A DNA stretch of 64,000 nucleotides, from assembly GCA_963556195.1 (NCBI GenBank), contig OY744525.1:26297413-26361412 (forward strand), given 5' to 3'. This stretch comes from Sepiola atlantica. Lineage: Eukaryota > Mollusca > Cephalopoda > Sepiida > Sepiolidae. Position 1 is the first letter of the stretch. Each line of letters starts with the position of its first letter. The notes under the pieces were generated by a model, which was not told the origin of the DNA, did not search any database, and saw only the letters and a program-made list of their open reading frames with translations. Below are positions 32,630-43,289 of the stretch, piece by piece. Both the position numbers and the translations under genes were made by a program.

Positions 32630-33960
32630 GCTTTAATTTTTTTTTAAATTTTATTCAATTTCCATAACCATTGTTAAACTAACAATATTTTATATCCTAC
32701 CTTTTACGCTTTTAGCGAACAGATGTTTGGTTATATCTTTTGCGAACATGAGGCTGCCATATTTTTATGTTGTGTTATCGTGGATGACACATGCATGTCA
32801 TAAGAAAGAGAAATGGACAATAGTGAAGAAACAGGTGGATTTACATACGTACACATAAACATAAAAGAGGGTTACAGAAACATTCAAAGTTGTCCTTAAT
32901 TACTAAAGAGAGAATACATTAATGTCCCAACACAGCAAGAAAAACACATGTGTTGCCACAGTGACAAATAGGTAAAATATGCATGAGAAATAGATAAGTA
33001 AATATCACTTACTTCGTTGTAGTGTTCTGGAAGTCCATGCAACTGCTACCAGAAACTACATCTAATAGACATAGCGTCAGTGTTCTTAAAAGCCACGCAA
33101 AATGGCAGCTGATCAGATCATGTCCGACGACCTTAAAGGACCAGACAGAAAGAGAGAGCCTTCTTTTAAATGTCTGTACCTGTATGGAATGAGTTTAATT
33201 AACTTCCGGACAGGAGAGCATATTCTCTAATGTTGGTCAGAATAATCTAAGAAAGATAACTCAGATACTTTTAAACCAACATCATTATTCAAAATAGCCA
33301 TTATTAAAATCTTTTTAAAAAAGCTTGTTGAAGTGTGTTAATTTTAGCAAAATTGCCTCCGAGCTGAATAACCTCTCTCCATGTAGGATGAAATTATTGA
33401 CCAAACTCAGAATTATAATAATACACTGATTCGAATATGAACACTTAATCTATCGCTGTGTATAATGATGCTAAAGAAAAAAAACGGGAAAGTAGAAAGG
33501 ATAGGTATCTGCTTCACCGCGTAACTTGAGGAAAAGAGAACGATCCTAATTTTTGTTTCTTTTTTCCTCTCATTTTGCACTTCTTTGTCACTTTTCCTTC
33601 ATCCCGATTTGTGTGTACTTGTGCACTCCATGACTTCATGTTTGTACCCTGTTTAATAATCGATCTTTTGTCAGAATATTTGGTGAGCACACATTCACAA
33701 AAGTGGTAGAAGGTCAGCCTACAGGTTAGATGCAATTCTTGATAGGTCTTAACCCTCCTCTGGCTTCCCTGTAAAACTGCCAATGGGACTTACTATAAGC
33801 TTTTTAGTGCTCTGAAAGTTTTTAATCTCATTCAGAATGCTTCATCAACTTGCGATGTGTTTTTACTTCGATTCTATAAGCATTTTGTATAAGCATAGAC
33901 AAAAACACAGGGCATCTAATAGACTTCAGTCATGTTTGTTTTACTGATAAATAATATATC
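32630..33960. other. No gene recognised
   Basis: Mixed composition. A minus-strand frame at 33514-33783 (89 residues, two cysteine-containing stretches, basic C-terminus) has no motif I recognise and no support as an exon. Confidence 0.45.
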
Positions 33961-34017
33961 TCTTTATTTAAAGAGCAGCAGTCAAGAGAAAGAATCAGGA
34001 TTATATTATTACGCATG

Positions 34018-34125
34018 AAGATTTCCGAGTTTGAAAAGATGCACCTAAAGAAGGCCAAAGGTTATATCGGCCGAAATCTTGTGAAAATAAAAACCACGAT
34101 CAGAATAGTAGTCTAAATAATATAC
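34018..34125 (+). mobile_element. SINE body fragment, same family as 1985-2333
   Basis: TTTCCGAGTTTGAAAAGATG, AAGAAGGCCAAAGGTTATAT and CGGCCGAAATCTTGTGA are body markers of the family. The head is missing. Confidence 0.65.
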
Positions 34126-34584
34126 AATTCATTTTAAAATGGGTGAAGTCAGAATTCTTTACCTTAGCGACACCAGTTAATTAAAATTATGTAGATTTCA
34201 GATATCCATTTTGTAGTAGGGTTCTTGTATCTGTATCCATCCTTCTGGCCTTGTTTGATATGAAGAAAAGGGTCACCAAGTTTTAGTTAAAAGGACAACC
34301 CTCTTCTCTACAATTTAAATCAAGTTTATTCAAACCGTTTCATCAACACAAAGAATGGTCCGTACATAAAGAGTTATGAAAGCAGGAATATAAAATGGGT
34401 TGAGTCTGCCCACGTATATGTGCTATAGAAATTGAATTGAGTCCGTTAGTTTCATCTCATCTAGCAAAGCCATTGCTAGAGACGAGAATAGAAATATAAC
34501 GTCTCTTCGCATTGGCATCTCAAACAGGACTGTTTATATTTTGCAGGAAAAGGGCTTGGGTGGAAGACTCCTTGGCAAATCACC

Positions 34585-35330
34585 TTCAGTCTGTAATAGA
34601 ATGGGGTCAAAAAACGGATGGTCTCATGTAATACTATTAAGACAAATCTCCTTTCCTTTAACAACGATAAGAAACGTTTCTAACCACCGATTGTCATAGC
34701 TGATAGCACCCTTCTCAAGAGTCCAACGTTTAAACTCCTCGACCTGACATTCTAAGAGAACATGGAATGAAAATAGTACATAGAATCTGCTGCCAAATCT
34801 GCCGCAAAGAAGGTAGGTTCTCTCTACCAGGCGGGTGAGAACATCTGCCAATATTGTATGTCTCTATAAAACCACCATTTGCTCATGCATGGAGTATTCT
34901 TGCCACATGTGGGCTGGTGCATTAACCACTAGTCTCTCCCTCTTGGACAGAGTGCCAAAACGAATGTTTAACCTTATCGGTCTCACACTGTCTGCCAACC
35001 TCCAGCTCCTGTCGCATCGCCGCAGTGTTGCATCCCTGTGCTTGTTTTACAATTACTTCCATGGAATGTGCTCCAATGAACTTACTGCACTTCTACCCCC
35101 TCAATATAACAGCAACAAAATCACACTCCTCCTCTGTAGAGATGCTGGAAGATTGTCTACTCTAATAGCTTCTTTCCTTGAACTGCTTGCCTTTGGAATT
35201 CCCTCCCTACTCCCTGTTTCCCCAACTGTATCAACATGCAGAAATGTCAATGCAATGTGAACAAACATTTTGCTGCCCAACTCTCCACACATATTGCCCC
35301 CTCTAAATCTGGCCCCTATCACAAAAAAAA
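34585..35330 (+). mobile_element. LINE family A, RT thumb and C-terminal domain
   Basis: With frameshifts, the plus strand reads VIEWGQK (34588), TNLLSFN, then VIADSTLLKSPTFKLLDLTF at 34696-34760, then AAKKVGSLYQA (34800). A frame of 141 residues at 34835-35260 follows: TTICSCMEYSCHMWAGAL, RRSVASLCLFYNYFHGMCSN and a diverged C-terminus. The 3' UTR reaches CTGGCCCCTATCAC and an A-run at about 35322. Minus-strand frames here are shadows. Confidence 0.8.
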
Positions 35331-35389
35331 AGAAAAAGGTTTTCATTTTTTTCTTTCTAAATGGGTGTGGAAGATGATAACATGCATAC

Positions 35390-36118
35390 AAATGTGAATC
35401 ACCACATTAGTATACACCATCCGCCAAAAATGACAGAAGAAAAAAAAATTATGCTTTGCCGTGTTGTGCTCGCATATGCCACAGGTCTGTGTGATGTGTA
35501 ACATGGTGTTGCTGTGTGTAGATGTGGTTTCATATGCGTCCCATCTACTGCTTTCAGCCTCATCCACCAGCTAGTCCTTGGATGAAAAAGAAGGCGAGTG
35601 TGTAAGTCTTCCTTGCTGATATATAATCTCTCTACCGACAAGACTCTGGACAAACATCCCCGTGGTACACCATAGATACTGGACTCCTTGTGGTCCCAGG
35701 CTAATTGGCTAGAGATCTCGGAGTAGATTGGAGCCCTAGAGGTCAGTGAGCTGGGCCCACTGGTATGTGGACACATTCCGACACTCACCAATCCAATCCC
35801 CGACCACAGGGCAAGTGGCAAATGCTATCTTTGGATGGCCTGTCACAACCTGGGTGACAGTAGTGTATGCGGCAACTCACAGGTAATATGTGACATTGGT
35901 GCATGCTCAAGTGGAAACCACATCAGCCCGAGTTAGATGGGAACGGTGGAGCTCTTGGACTGCCAAAAGTGTTTAAGTTGGTGAAGACTAGGCATCCAGC
36001 TGTAAAACTGCCTTAAAAACTGTCTAAGTCTAATCGAAATGAGACTAGACAATCATGCCCCAGCCTCATCAGAGGATTAAGTGTGACCTGAGATGATGAT
36101 GATGATGATGATTGTTTG
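35390..36118 (+). repeat. Unclassified sequence ending in (GATGAT)n
   Basis: About 700 bp of higher GC content than its surroundings, ending ATTAAGTGTGACCTGAGATG and then (ATG)n at 36093-36113. The tail resembles the 3' tails of LINE family B and the SINE at 40310, hinting at a retroposon 3' end. A 140-residue minus-strand frame (35821 to 35399) is open but has no motif I recognise. Confidence 0.4.
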
Positions 36119-36537
36119 CACTAATATTCATATAAAATCATAGAATTACATCAATAATTTAATTTTTCATATATGAATTATGATCATTTATCTAACATTA
36201 TTTAGAGTGAAGGATTTCTTTCCAAATTTATCTCAGACGGTGGGGCTTGTCCGACTTGCTATTTGCTCTCCAATGATAATCTTTCTAATGCTTTTTTTTT
36301 TAAATTTAAATTACAGACTTAAATCGAAAAAAGTTTGCAAGTAACTTCTAATGACCTAAAGGAAAAAACAAACGCTAACCGTTGACTGTTTCTTGTTTTT
36401 CTCCTCCCTTTCGTTATTGGGAGGTTAGACATTTAACAAAATGACACCAGACGTTTTAGCATCAAACATGGAAGTGAAAGAGAGAAAAAAACGTCTCAAG
36501 CTAGAAAATTTTCAAAAAATAAAAAAGGAAAAAAAAA

Positions 36538-36704
36538 ACCGCATAAATCGGTATAGAAAAAAGAAAGGAAAAAAAGAAAGGAAAAAAAGAAAGGAAAAAA
36601 AGAAAGGAAAAAAAGAAGGAAAACGTCTCATCATAGAAATAGATGTTCGTTCTCTCTTCTCTTATTCGTTGGATAGATTTTTGTGTGACGTCACACAAAA
36701 ATCT

Positions 36705-36745
<41 letters not shown>
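36538..36745. repeat. Perfect 42-bp palindrome with purine-rich flank and TA array
   Basis: 36669-36710 is a spacer-less perfect palindrome: 21-base arms, half-site TTGGATAGATTTTTGTGTGA and centre GACGTC. It is preceded by A/G-rich AAAGAAAGG repeats (36556-36620) and followed by (TA)n at 36711-36744. Confidence 0.9.
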
Positions 36746-36748
<3 letters not shown>

Positions 36749-37127
36749 TTAATGACAATATATGTATTAGCATATACTATCAGTGCCCTTTTACTTTGCA
36801 GTTTCCTTAAAAGATTCAGCTCGATGATTGTCAATTAGTGACAACAGAGCAAATATAAGTCAGGTTCATATAATATTCCAATAACCATGTTTTTATTTTA
36901 TTATTTTTATTTTTATTTTTTCACATTTCCAAAAAACATAACATTTCTGTGAGATATATTTTTTACGGTCCGTTTCATTTGTCTTGTGCCAAACAACATT
37001 TTTATGTTAATATCGTCTCTGCAACATTACAAAATCATCAGAAAAAATTCACAAAGAGTAAAAAGTTCTTGGATTAAAGTGTCTTAAAAAAAACTACACT
37101 ACAGTGGTTCATTTTTGGGTGAAACCA

Positions 37128-37129
<2 letters not shown>

Positions 37130-37189
<60 letters not shown>

Positions 37190-37310
37190 TGCCACACAAA
37201 AATGTATCCAACGAATAAGAAAAGAGAGAACGAGCATCTATTTCTATAATGAGACGTTTTCTTTCTTTTTTTTTCCATTCTGTTTTCTATACCGATTTAT
37301 ACGTTTTTGT
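37130..37310. repeat. TA array and inverted copy of the 36.5-36.7 kb unit
   Basis: (TA)n at 37132-37183, then CACACAAAAATGTATCCAAC, GAATAAGAAAAGAGAGAACG, GAGACGTTTTCTTTC and TATACCGATTTATACG. This is the reverse complement of 36541-36700 at about 0.5 kb spacing, so the palindromic unit exists in two orientations. Confidence 0.8.
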
Positions 37311-37747
37311 TTCTGTATACAGATAAATACACATTGATTTTTATTATAGAGTGGAGTATTGCAATTATTGTATGGCAAAAATAAAAACCAGGAACCGTTG
37401 ACTTTTTTTTTATTGTTGCTGATAATAACCATTTTAGTGTTAGTCGACTTTTCAACTTTTATTGATTTGAAATTTGTCTGTGAAATCATCTTACAGCACA
37501 ATAAGAAAAAATTCTACAATTATTCTTTCTCAATAATTACGTGATGAAAGGTTATTTCACCGAATTTAATGAACCTGCTTTTTACTGATTACACAGAAAA
37601 CTTCTCTTCTTTTGATAACATCTGACAGCTAAGAATTAAGATGAGAAAATCTAAAACATTCTTCTCGACAGAATTAAATAATCAGGTTTTTCTTTAGTAA
37701 CGGCTTGTCTATGGAAGGGCAGCACTCTCTATTTATTTTCATCGAGT

Positions 37748-37748
37748 C

Positions 37749-37787
<39 letters not shown>

Positions 37788-37800
37788 ATATATATATAAA
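37748..37800. repeat. (TA)n microsatellite
   Basis: Two TA runs separated by a phase slip, followed by the small hairpin CCCGTCC/GGACGGG at 37804-37820. Confidence 0.9.
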
Positions 37801-38049
37801 ATACCCGTCCCAGGACGGGTAAAATTTATTCCCAAAAACAGTTTCGTATCACTTTTATGTCCCCTTACGAAGATTAAAATCGAGATATAATGCTACTAAA
37901 CCGTATGTCTAGAATCCTTATTCCAATTTTGATCAAAATCTATTGAATAATTTTGATTCTAGAAAATGTCTCACATTTAAGGCTTAAGCTTAAGGGGTAT
38001 TAAGAAGAAATTGAAATTCAGGGAATCTAATGACTATGAAACAAATGTA

Positions 38050-38418
38050 ATGCAAATCTGAACTATCTGAATTTTCAAATGGGGGGGGGGGGTTGTGCCC
38101 ATATTATGCCCCCTAAAATCCTTTAAAATACCCCAAAGAAGCTGCAATTTAGAAAATATTCATTAATTGATTTCTAATACTTTGTGTTAAAATTTCACAA
38201 AAATCGGAGGTTTCTTAATTTTCACTATGGGCTTCAACCCTTTTTACCTCCTTTGCATAACACTAAAACTAAATATAGCCCACATTGCAACCCCTTACGG
38301 TTATCAGCTTCATTCCAAAATTCATTATGATCAGTTAATTAGTTTCGGAGTGAACCATGTACATACAATTATATAAACATATACACTACCTAACTTTATA
38401 TAGATAGAGAAATGTATG

Positions 38419-38420
<2 letters not shown>
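38050..38420 (+). repeat. Dispersed repeat E, longer copy
   Basis: Contains a G-run (38081-38091), then ATTGCAACCCCTTACGG, TCCAAAATTCATTATGATCA and GTTAATTAGTTTCGGAGTGA. It shares these with 30310-30470 and inversely with 61800-61965. No gene. Confidence 0.65.
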
Positions 38421-38422
<2 letters not shown>

Positions 38423-38454
<32 letters not shown>

Positions 38455-38605
38455 TAGATGAAAGGATAAAATAATCCGACGGTATGAAATTAAAATGGAA
38501 TAAACGGAAGACCTAAAACGCTCAACGTTTCGCCCAAACGTTGAGCTTTTTAGGTCTTTCACTTATTCCATTTTAATTTCATATATATATATATATATAT
38601 ATATC
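38423..38605. repeat. Fold-back hairpin between two TA arrays
   Basis: The left arm 38484-38530 and right arm 38536-38582 are inverse copies with a 5-base loop (CGCCC). The arms include ATGAAATTAAAATGGA / TCCATTTTAATTTCAT and GCTCAACGTTT / AAACGTTGAGC. TA runs lie at 38423-38452 and 38583-38602. Confidence 0.85.
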
Positions 38606-38910
38606 CTTTGGGAGACTGTGTCTCCGACAACCAAGAAAAAAACATATACATAGGTTTGACTACCATGACTTTGTCAAGAAGATTGACGATGCATTTGTCT
38701 GATACTAGCGCCATAGCCCAACACTTAACGACCATTCCTGCCCCCGATCGGAATTCAGAAAACTCCTAGTAGAAAATACCACAATCTTAGAATATAGTAC
38801 TAACAAACAAAAACTCCATATATTAGAAGCCCTATATATAAAAACCAAAAACAACGTAATTAACAGAATTAACTTTAATACCAGTAATAATATACTAAAA
38901 TGTCTATAAG
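38605..38910 (+). pseudogene. Penelope-like element GIY-YIG endonuclease remnant
   Basis: In shifting frames the plus strand reads GDCVSDNQEK, then NIYIGLTTMTLSRRLTMHL (with a Y-I-G box at 38647-38655) and SDTSAIAQHL. After a frameshift near 38745 come EFRKLLVENTTILEY and NKQKLHILEALYIKTK. This order (YIG, then a basic helix, an xHL block, and 'LHILEALYI') fits the GIY-YIG domain of Penelope-like elements, which nicks target DNA for retrotransposition. A frameshift in an A-run near 38634-38642 and stops near 38767 inactivate it. The RT domain is not present upstream; the fold-back at 38423 sits there instead. Confidence 0.7.
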
Positions 38911-39181
38911 GAGAGTCTATAATTTTAAACTATAATTTTGTACTTATTACATAATTCCCGCCAAAACCATCTATAATACTAACACATGGTCTATACCTGA
39001 TTAGACTCATTCCCCTGAAGATGGACGCGGATGGGTCTGAAAGTACTTGGGACACAAATTAAAACTATGGCAGATTCATTGGCCAATCCCCCCCCCCCCA
39101 AAAAAACTAAGATTCTGATTCGGACAATAGAAAGGATCCACGAAAGGATATCCAGACATAAGTTGTCTGTTATATTTAACA

Positions 39182-39227
<46 letters not shown>

Positions 39228-39640
39228 CTGAGGAGGTCTATCTAATTCATAGCTTTGACCGAAATATGTCTGCAAATGTGTAGGCAAAAAATGTTTGCAT
39301 AAATCAAAGGTTTTGTACCTAATAAACAGCTCTATTTATAATTGAAAACTTTCATATAAACACAGTAAGGATTCACTAGATTTTACCTTGTGGACGTAAA
39401 CTTATCTGGATTATTATATATATACTAGCTGACCCGTATCCCGGCGTTGCCTGGGAAAGTAGATTAACTCAAGAACTTCCATTCCTAACCTTGAACGATT
39501 CGGTGCGAATACAGACCCCACAATTCCCCTCCGAAACTAAGATTCTGATTCAGACTATTGAAAAGATCTACCAAAGGATATCCAGACATAAGTTGTCTCT
39601 TATATTCAACAATACTTGCCTGCAAGAGAAGATGCTGCCT
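38911..39640 (+). repeat. Repeats downstream of the Penelope-like remnant
   Basis: CCCTGAAGATGGACGCGGAT at 39013 resembles post-ORF sequence of such elements. AAGGATATCCAGACATAAGT occurs at 39144 and again at 39576, each preceded by ACTAAGATTCTGATTC, a direct repeat about 430 bp apart. (TA)n lies at 39184-39222. ACTAGCTGACCCGTATCCCG at 39424 is a terminal motif shared with 46780 and 62821. Confidence 0.6.
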
Positions 39641-39884
39641 AGATATATATATATATAATTGATTAATACACTGAAGCTGAGTTAATCAACGTTTGTTTCC
39701 CTAAGTTTTTTTTCTATATATTTTAATCATGCAAATATTATATCTTATTATATGTTAATCACACATGCTAAAATATTTCTCAGTTTGTAGATCTAGTTAT
39801 GCCTGAAAAAAAACTGCCATTTTTATTGTTCTAATAAACCGCAATTTGTAATTAATTTACACAGTGACCCATGTCTTACTAAAT

Positions 39885-40270
39885 TACTATCTATCACTCT
39901 CACCCTCTCTCGCTGTATGTTGTTTGTATGTTGTTTATTTTATGATATCTCTCTCTCTCTCTATGTGGGTGTTTATTAATAGTCGAAGGTATTAAAGAAA
40001 GGAAAGAATAAAAATATTGGAATAGTCCATTCTAAACAAAAGGGAATATCACAACAAGTAGTAAAATAAAGGGAATATCACGATCCCGTAGTTGTAGAGA
40101 GAAAGAAAGAGAGAGGGGGATATAGTGAGCAGAAAGAGACTAATTTCTGATTTTGTCTTCATTTCTTTTTATATTTAACTGGCTTTTCAAACTCACTTTT
40201 TCCTGATTCAAACAATCTAACACAAGCTCAATGAGTGACTCAACTGGTCACATTCTTTTCTAGTTGATTG
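39885..40270 (+). repeat. Dispersed repeat C, longest copy
   Basis: Begins in CT-rich CACTCTCACCCTCTCTCGCT, contains TAGTCCATTCTAAACAAAAG and GAGAGAGGGGGATATAGTGA, and ends CTCAATGAGTGACTCAACTG. Related copies are at 16288 and 28400. No coding content. Confidence 0.65.
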
Positions 40271-40309
40271 ATACTTGTGTAATACTTAAATGACCCTATT
40301 ATTTCTAGA

Positions 40310-40660
40310 AAGTGATGTAGAATGGCGTAATGGTTACAGATACGGTCTGTGGGCTTGGCGTGCCAGGTTCAAGTTCTGTCGGGGCTACTGCATCACTTTC
40401 ACTAATACCCTTGGGGAAAGTATGAACCGATATATCCTCCCTCCAGCTATGGATTAAGTATTAGACTCTCAAGCTTTGGTTATGCAACTAGTCTAAGAGA
40501 AGGAAAACTCTTAAATAACACCAGTTTTCCTCTACTTATCCGAGCATTGTTTCCGGTCATCCTAGCATTCTTTTTGCTACTGGAGACTGTTACCCACCCC
40601 GGAGTCTGGGACACCCGTAGCACCTTAAATGCCAAAACATGATGATGATGATGATGATGA
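40310..40660 (+). mobile_element. tRNA-headed SINE with (ATG)n tail
   Basis: A box AATGGCGTAATGGTTACAGA at 40320-40340 and B-box-like AGGTTCAAGTTCTG at about 40366. The body runs through TATCCTCCCTCCAGCTATGG to CCCGGAGTCTGGGACACCCG and a (GATGAT)n tail at 40641-40660. The trinucleotide tail matches LINE family B, suggesting that RTE-like machinery mobilised it (inference). Confidence 0.75.
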
Positions 40661-40674
40661 TTTGAACAGATTGT

Positions 40675-40990
40675 TACGGCTAAAATTATGTTGACACACA
40701 GATTCCTGTCAGGCCACTGAAGTTAAGCAACATTGAGCCTGATTATACTTAGATGGGTGACCATTTAAAGAATAGTAGGTGCTGTAAGCAAATACTCCAC
40801 CGAGGTGTATAAATTAATGCTAGCCTTGCTGGGAAGTAGAACCAGCAACAGACTAGTGTCCTGTCATAGAGATGACTCAGGCAATAAATTCTGTTTAATG
40901 CCATAAGACCAGAATAAGCACTGGGCCTTAGAGATTTTCAGGCTGAGAAAGGGGCTCGAAACAAGAAAATTACAAATCAAACTGTAAATA
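40675..40990 (+). mobile_element. 5S-rRNA-headed SINE-like element
   Basis: 40681-40790 follows 5S rRNA: ATGTTGACACACAGATTCCT (from the 'ACGTTGAAAACACCGGTTC' region), CCACTGAAGTTAAGCAACAT, ACTTAGATGGGTGACCATTT and GTAGGTGCTGTAAGC. The internal-control C-box equivalent (AGATGGGTGACC) is kept. A non-5S body follows (TGCTAGCCTTGCTGGGAAGT, GACTAGTGTCCTGTCATAGA, TAAGCACTGGGCCTTAGAG) to about 40985. A head plus body fits a SINE3-type element rather than a bare 5S pseudogene. One body copy only is visible here, so family status is unproven. Confidence 0.7.
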
Positions 40991-41242
40991 AGGATTTAGT
41001 TTGACCTTATAAGTAATTGGTGCTGTTGGGGTTGCTTTTTTCATAATGCGTGGAGTCCCAGATCACACAACGACGAGGCGGTCAACCATTGGTTGATTTA
41101 GCCACGTGGTCTACCATATCAAATGTGTAACTCAGAAGTCTACTTCCTCGTTTCTTCTTTTTTTGGTCAAACCGTTGAGAGGGGGGGCAGCATGTTTGCT
41201 TAATTTCTTTCTTTTTTTTCCCTTTTCCAGTTTAATCACCAC

Positions 41243-41432
41243 CCTTTGTCTAAGAGCAAAGTGCAGTATCGGAACAGATACTACACTTCATCTTTTCTGT
41301 CCTCGGTTAGTGAAAGGAGAAATCCTTATAGACTGAGGCAATGTTAATATTTGTCTCAATCCAGAGTGCCTGCTTTTGGTAAGCTGGATTTTCCCACATT
41401 ATAAACCGACTTTTTGTCTAACTCTGCACTTT
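41243..41432 (+). mobile_element. U2-snRNA-headed SINE with inverted head duplication
   Basis: The head CCTTTGTCTAAGAGCAAAGT then GCAGTATC follows U2 in sense. It is immediately followed by GGAACAGATACTACACTT, the same U2 segment in antisense, making a 12-bp stem with a short loop. The body matches the copy at 13060: CTGTCCTCGGTTAGTGAAAG, TTATAGACTGAGGCAATG, CAATCCAGAGTGCCTGCTTT, GGTAAGCTGGATTTTCCCAC, ATAAACCGACTTTTTGTCTA, ACTCTGCAC. Confidence 0.75.
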
Positions 41433-41436
41433 TTGT

Positions 41437-41730
41437 TTTGTTCAGACTAGTTCTCTGACATGCGGTCAGTCGTTCCTCTATCTAGACCAGTTCTGTCGAG
41501 GTGTCTTTGAGACAACATCCGATCGGACGTTGACACGTTCATACCAGTCATATTTAACATGCCTCTACGCATATCGGTAATTTCGTCTTTCACATGTCCA
41601 CATATTAGGAAGCATTGACGTATGTGCATATTTAGATGTATTACTTGAAAGTGCAAATAAATCCTGTTATATTTTTATAAGTATGCTCGTGGGTCTTTCC
41701 TGTTTATCTCTTGTGTATGTGTAACAACAA
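41437..41730 (+). mobile_element. Possible LTR-like segment (weak)
   Basis: Begins TGTTTTGTTCAGACTAG, contains AATAAA at 41656 and ends TGTGTAACAACA. TG...CA ends and a polyadenylation signal are the only support; no second copy or adjoining primer site is seen. Confidence 0.2.
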
Positions 41731-41734
41731 TTAA

Positions 41735-42970
41735 GAAACCGATAATTCTTTTGTGACTTTTTAATTTCTTTGCTGTGACTTTTTATATTTTTTTTGTAAT
41801 TTTTTTAAAGACATTTTATTGTGACTTTTATATAGACTGTCTGATACTCCTTGGGAGTGATTTTACCTCTCAGATTGATAACCAAAAAAGATGTTTGGCA
41901 ATCATGCAGTATAGTTAGCAGTCGAGAAATCTAAAATAAACAAAATATACAGCAAATAACTTTAACTAAACACATTAAAATTTAGTTTTTTACCGACCTG
42001 TATAATTTTAAAGTGTGGAAACTGATTGTAAGATTTATTATTTCTGAATATGTTATCATTTGACTTAGCTAAACATGAGTAAATCAAAGATTTTGTTTGG
42101 AGATGGTCGCTAATTCTAGGCTTAAAAGATAATACAAAAGGGGGTTTACCCTCCCACTAGTCCTAAGTCCGGGGTGCAGTTGGAATTTAGGTAAGTGGTA
42201 AGGCAAGTCATTTTTTTTAAGGAATTAAACACAAACAACAACACAGATTTGTCGGGCATATTAGATTCTTAGTGTATCCGAAATACAGATATTGCCGACA
42301 TCTTCTATTGAAATAAAAATATTTTTAAACAGTTTCAGAACTTTCAAACTACACAGGTCTGTAAAAAATTACATTTTATTGTGTTTGGTTAAAGTTATTT
42401 GTTGTATATTGTGTTTGTTTTCAATTTCTCGCTTTTTTTACTATATTGCATAATTGTTAGATGTTTTAAATTTAAAGTTTCAAATTCTTAAAATTTTTAT
42501 AAAACAGCCCCCTCCCCTCAACCTAATATTGCAAGCTGCCACTCTCCATCTTATTTTGCTTAATCACCCTCTTGTTGCTACGAGTTGGCTAATGATGCAT
42601 CATTATCAACACCAGTCAATAATCAAATAAATAATTAAATTATCTTTTTAAAAATAAACAAAAATAAGAGAATGTGATACAGACATAGCGAATAAAAGTG
42701 ACATCAGATAAAATTTTTAAAAAACAACAACAATCTTAGAAAAAATTATATTTTCTCTTGATATTAAATATAAAAAATGATTTTTTTTTTCAATAAAAAA
42801 AAAGAGAGGCCACCGATTATCGCCTTCTCGCATTTCCTCAAATGTTAGTTTATTACTCTTCATTTTATTTTATGTTTCATTTTTTTAATCATCTTTTAAT
42901 GTTTTCCAGATAATTAGTTTTATTTATTTGTTCATTATTTGATTATGTTTTCTTCTTAGAGTAAAAAAAA
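41735..42970. other. No recognised feature
   Basis: AT-rich DNA with many homopolymers and no motif-bearing frame. Confidence 0.5.
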
Positions 42971-42977
42971 AAAAAAG

Positions 42978-43289
42978 ATGGTTGTCAAATTTATTAAATT
43001 TGTCAGTTTTTGTTTTCTTGTTTTAATTTTATTTATTCCAAGCAATACCAATAGAGTTCTCTCCCTTACTCTTTCTCATTGCAAACCCTCGCCGATTCTT
43101 TCTCTAGTAAACGCATGCGTGAATAAACTCAATTACTTTTTCCAGACAGAAACTGACAGCATTAATAAATTCTGTGAAGAATCTTCAGACTATATGGCCA
43201 TCAAGATTAATGGCTTCAAATCATTTCTACGCCCCGCAGCAAAAAAAATAATAATAATACATCATGTTGCATTGTCCGAAGAATTTTAG
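42978..43289 (+). CDS. Candidate small secreted-protein ORF or exon (unrecognised)
   Basis: 103 residues from an ATG in a good context (AAGATGG). Residues 9-20 (VSFCFLVLILFI) form a hydrophobic core preceded by a lysine, as in a signal peptide. Three cysteines (about residues 35, 47 and 66) lie in the predicted mature part. I recognise no family. Length and AT-rich composition are compatible with a chance frame, and no splice or promoter evidence ties it to a transcript. The C-terminal isoleucine run comes from an ATAATAATA microsatellite at 43248-43258, which argues against strong constraint. Confidence 0.15.
   Translation: MVVKFIKFVSFCFLVLILFIPSNTNRVLSLTLSHCKPSPILSLVNACVNKLNYFFQTETDSINKFCEESSDYMAIKINGFKSFLRPAAKKIIIIHHVALSEEF

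Noticed and set aside
35101..35391. Minus-strand frame over the LINE at 34585-35330
   Set aside because: The plus strand carries recognisable RT blocks, so this is antisense shadow.
36441..36752. 103-residue lysine-rich plus-strand frame
   Set aside because: Produced by AAAGAAAGG simple repeats and a (TA)n tail; no conserved content.
40320..40395. Functional tRNA gene
   Set aside because: A and B boxes are present, but the cloverleaf does not close and a SINE body with a trinucleotide tail follows.
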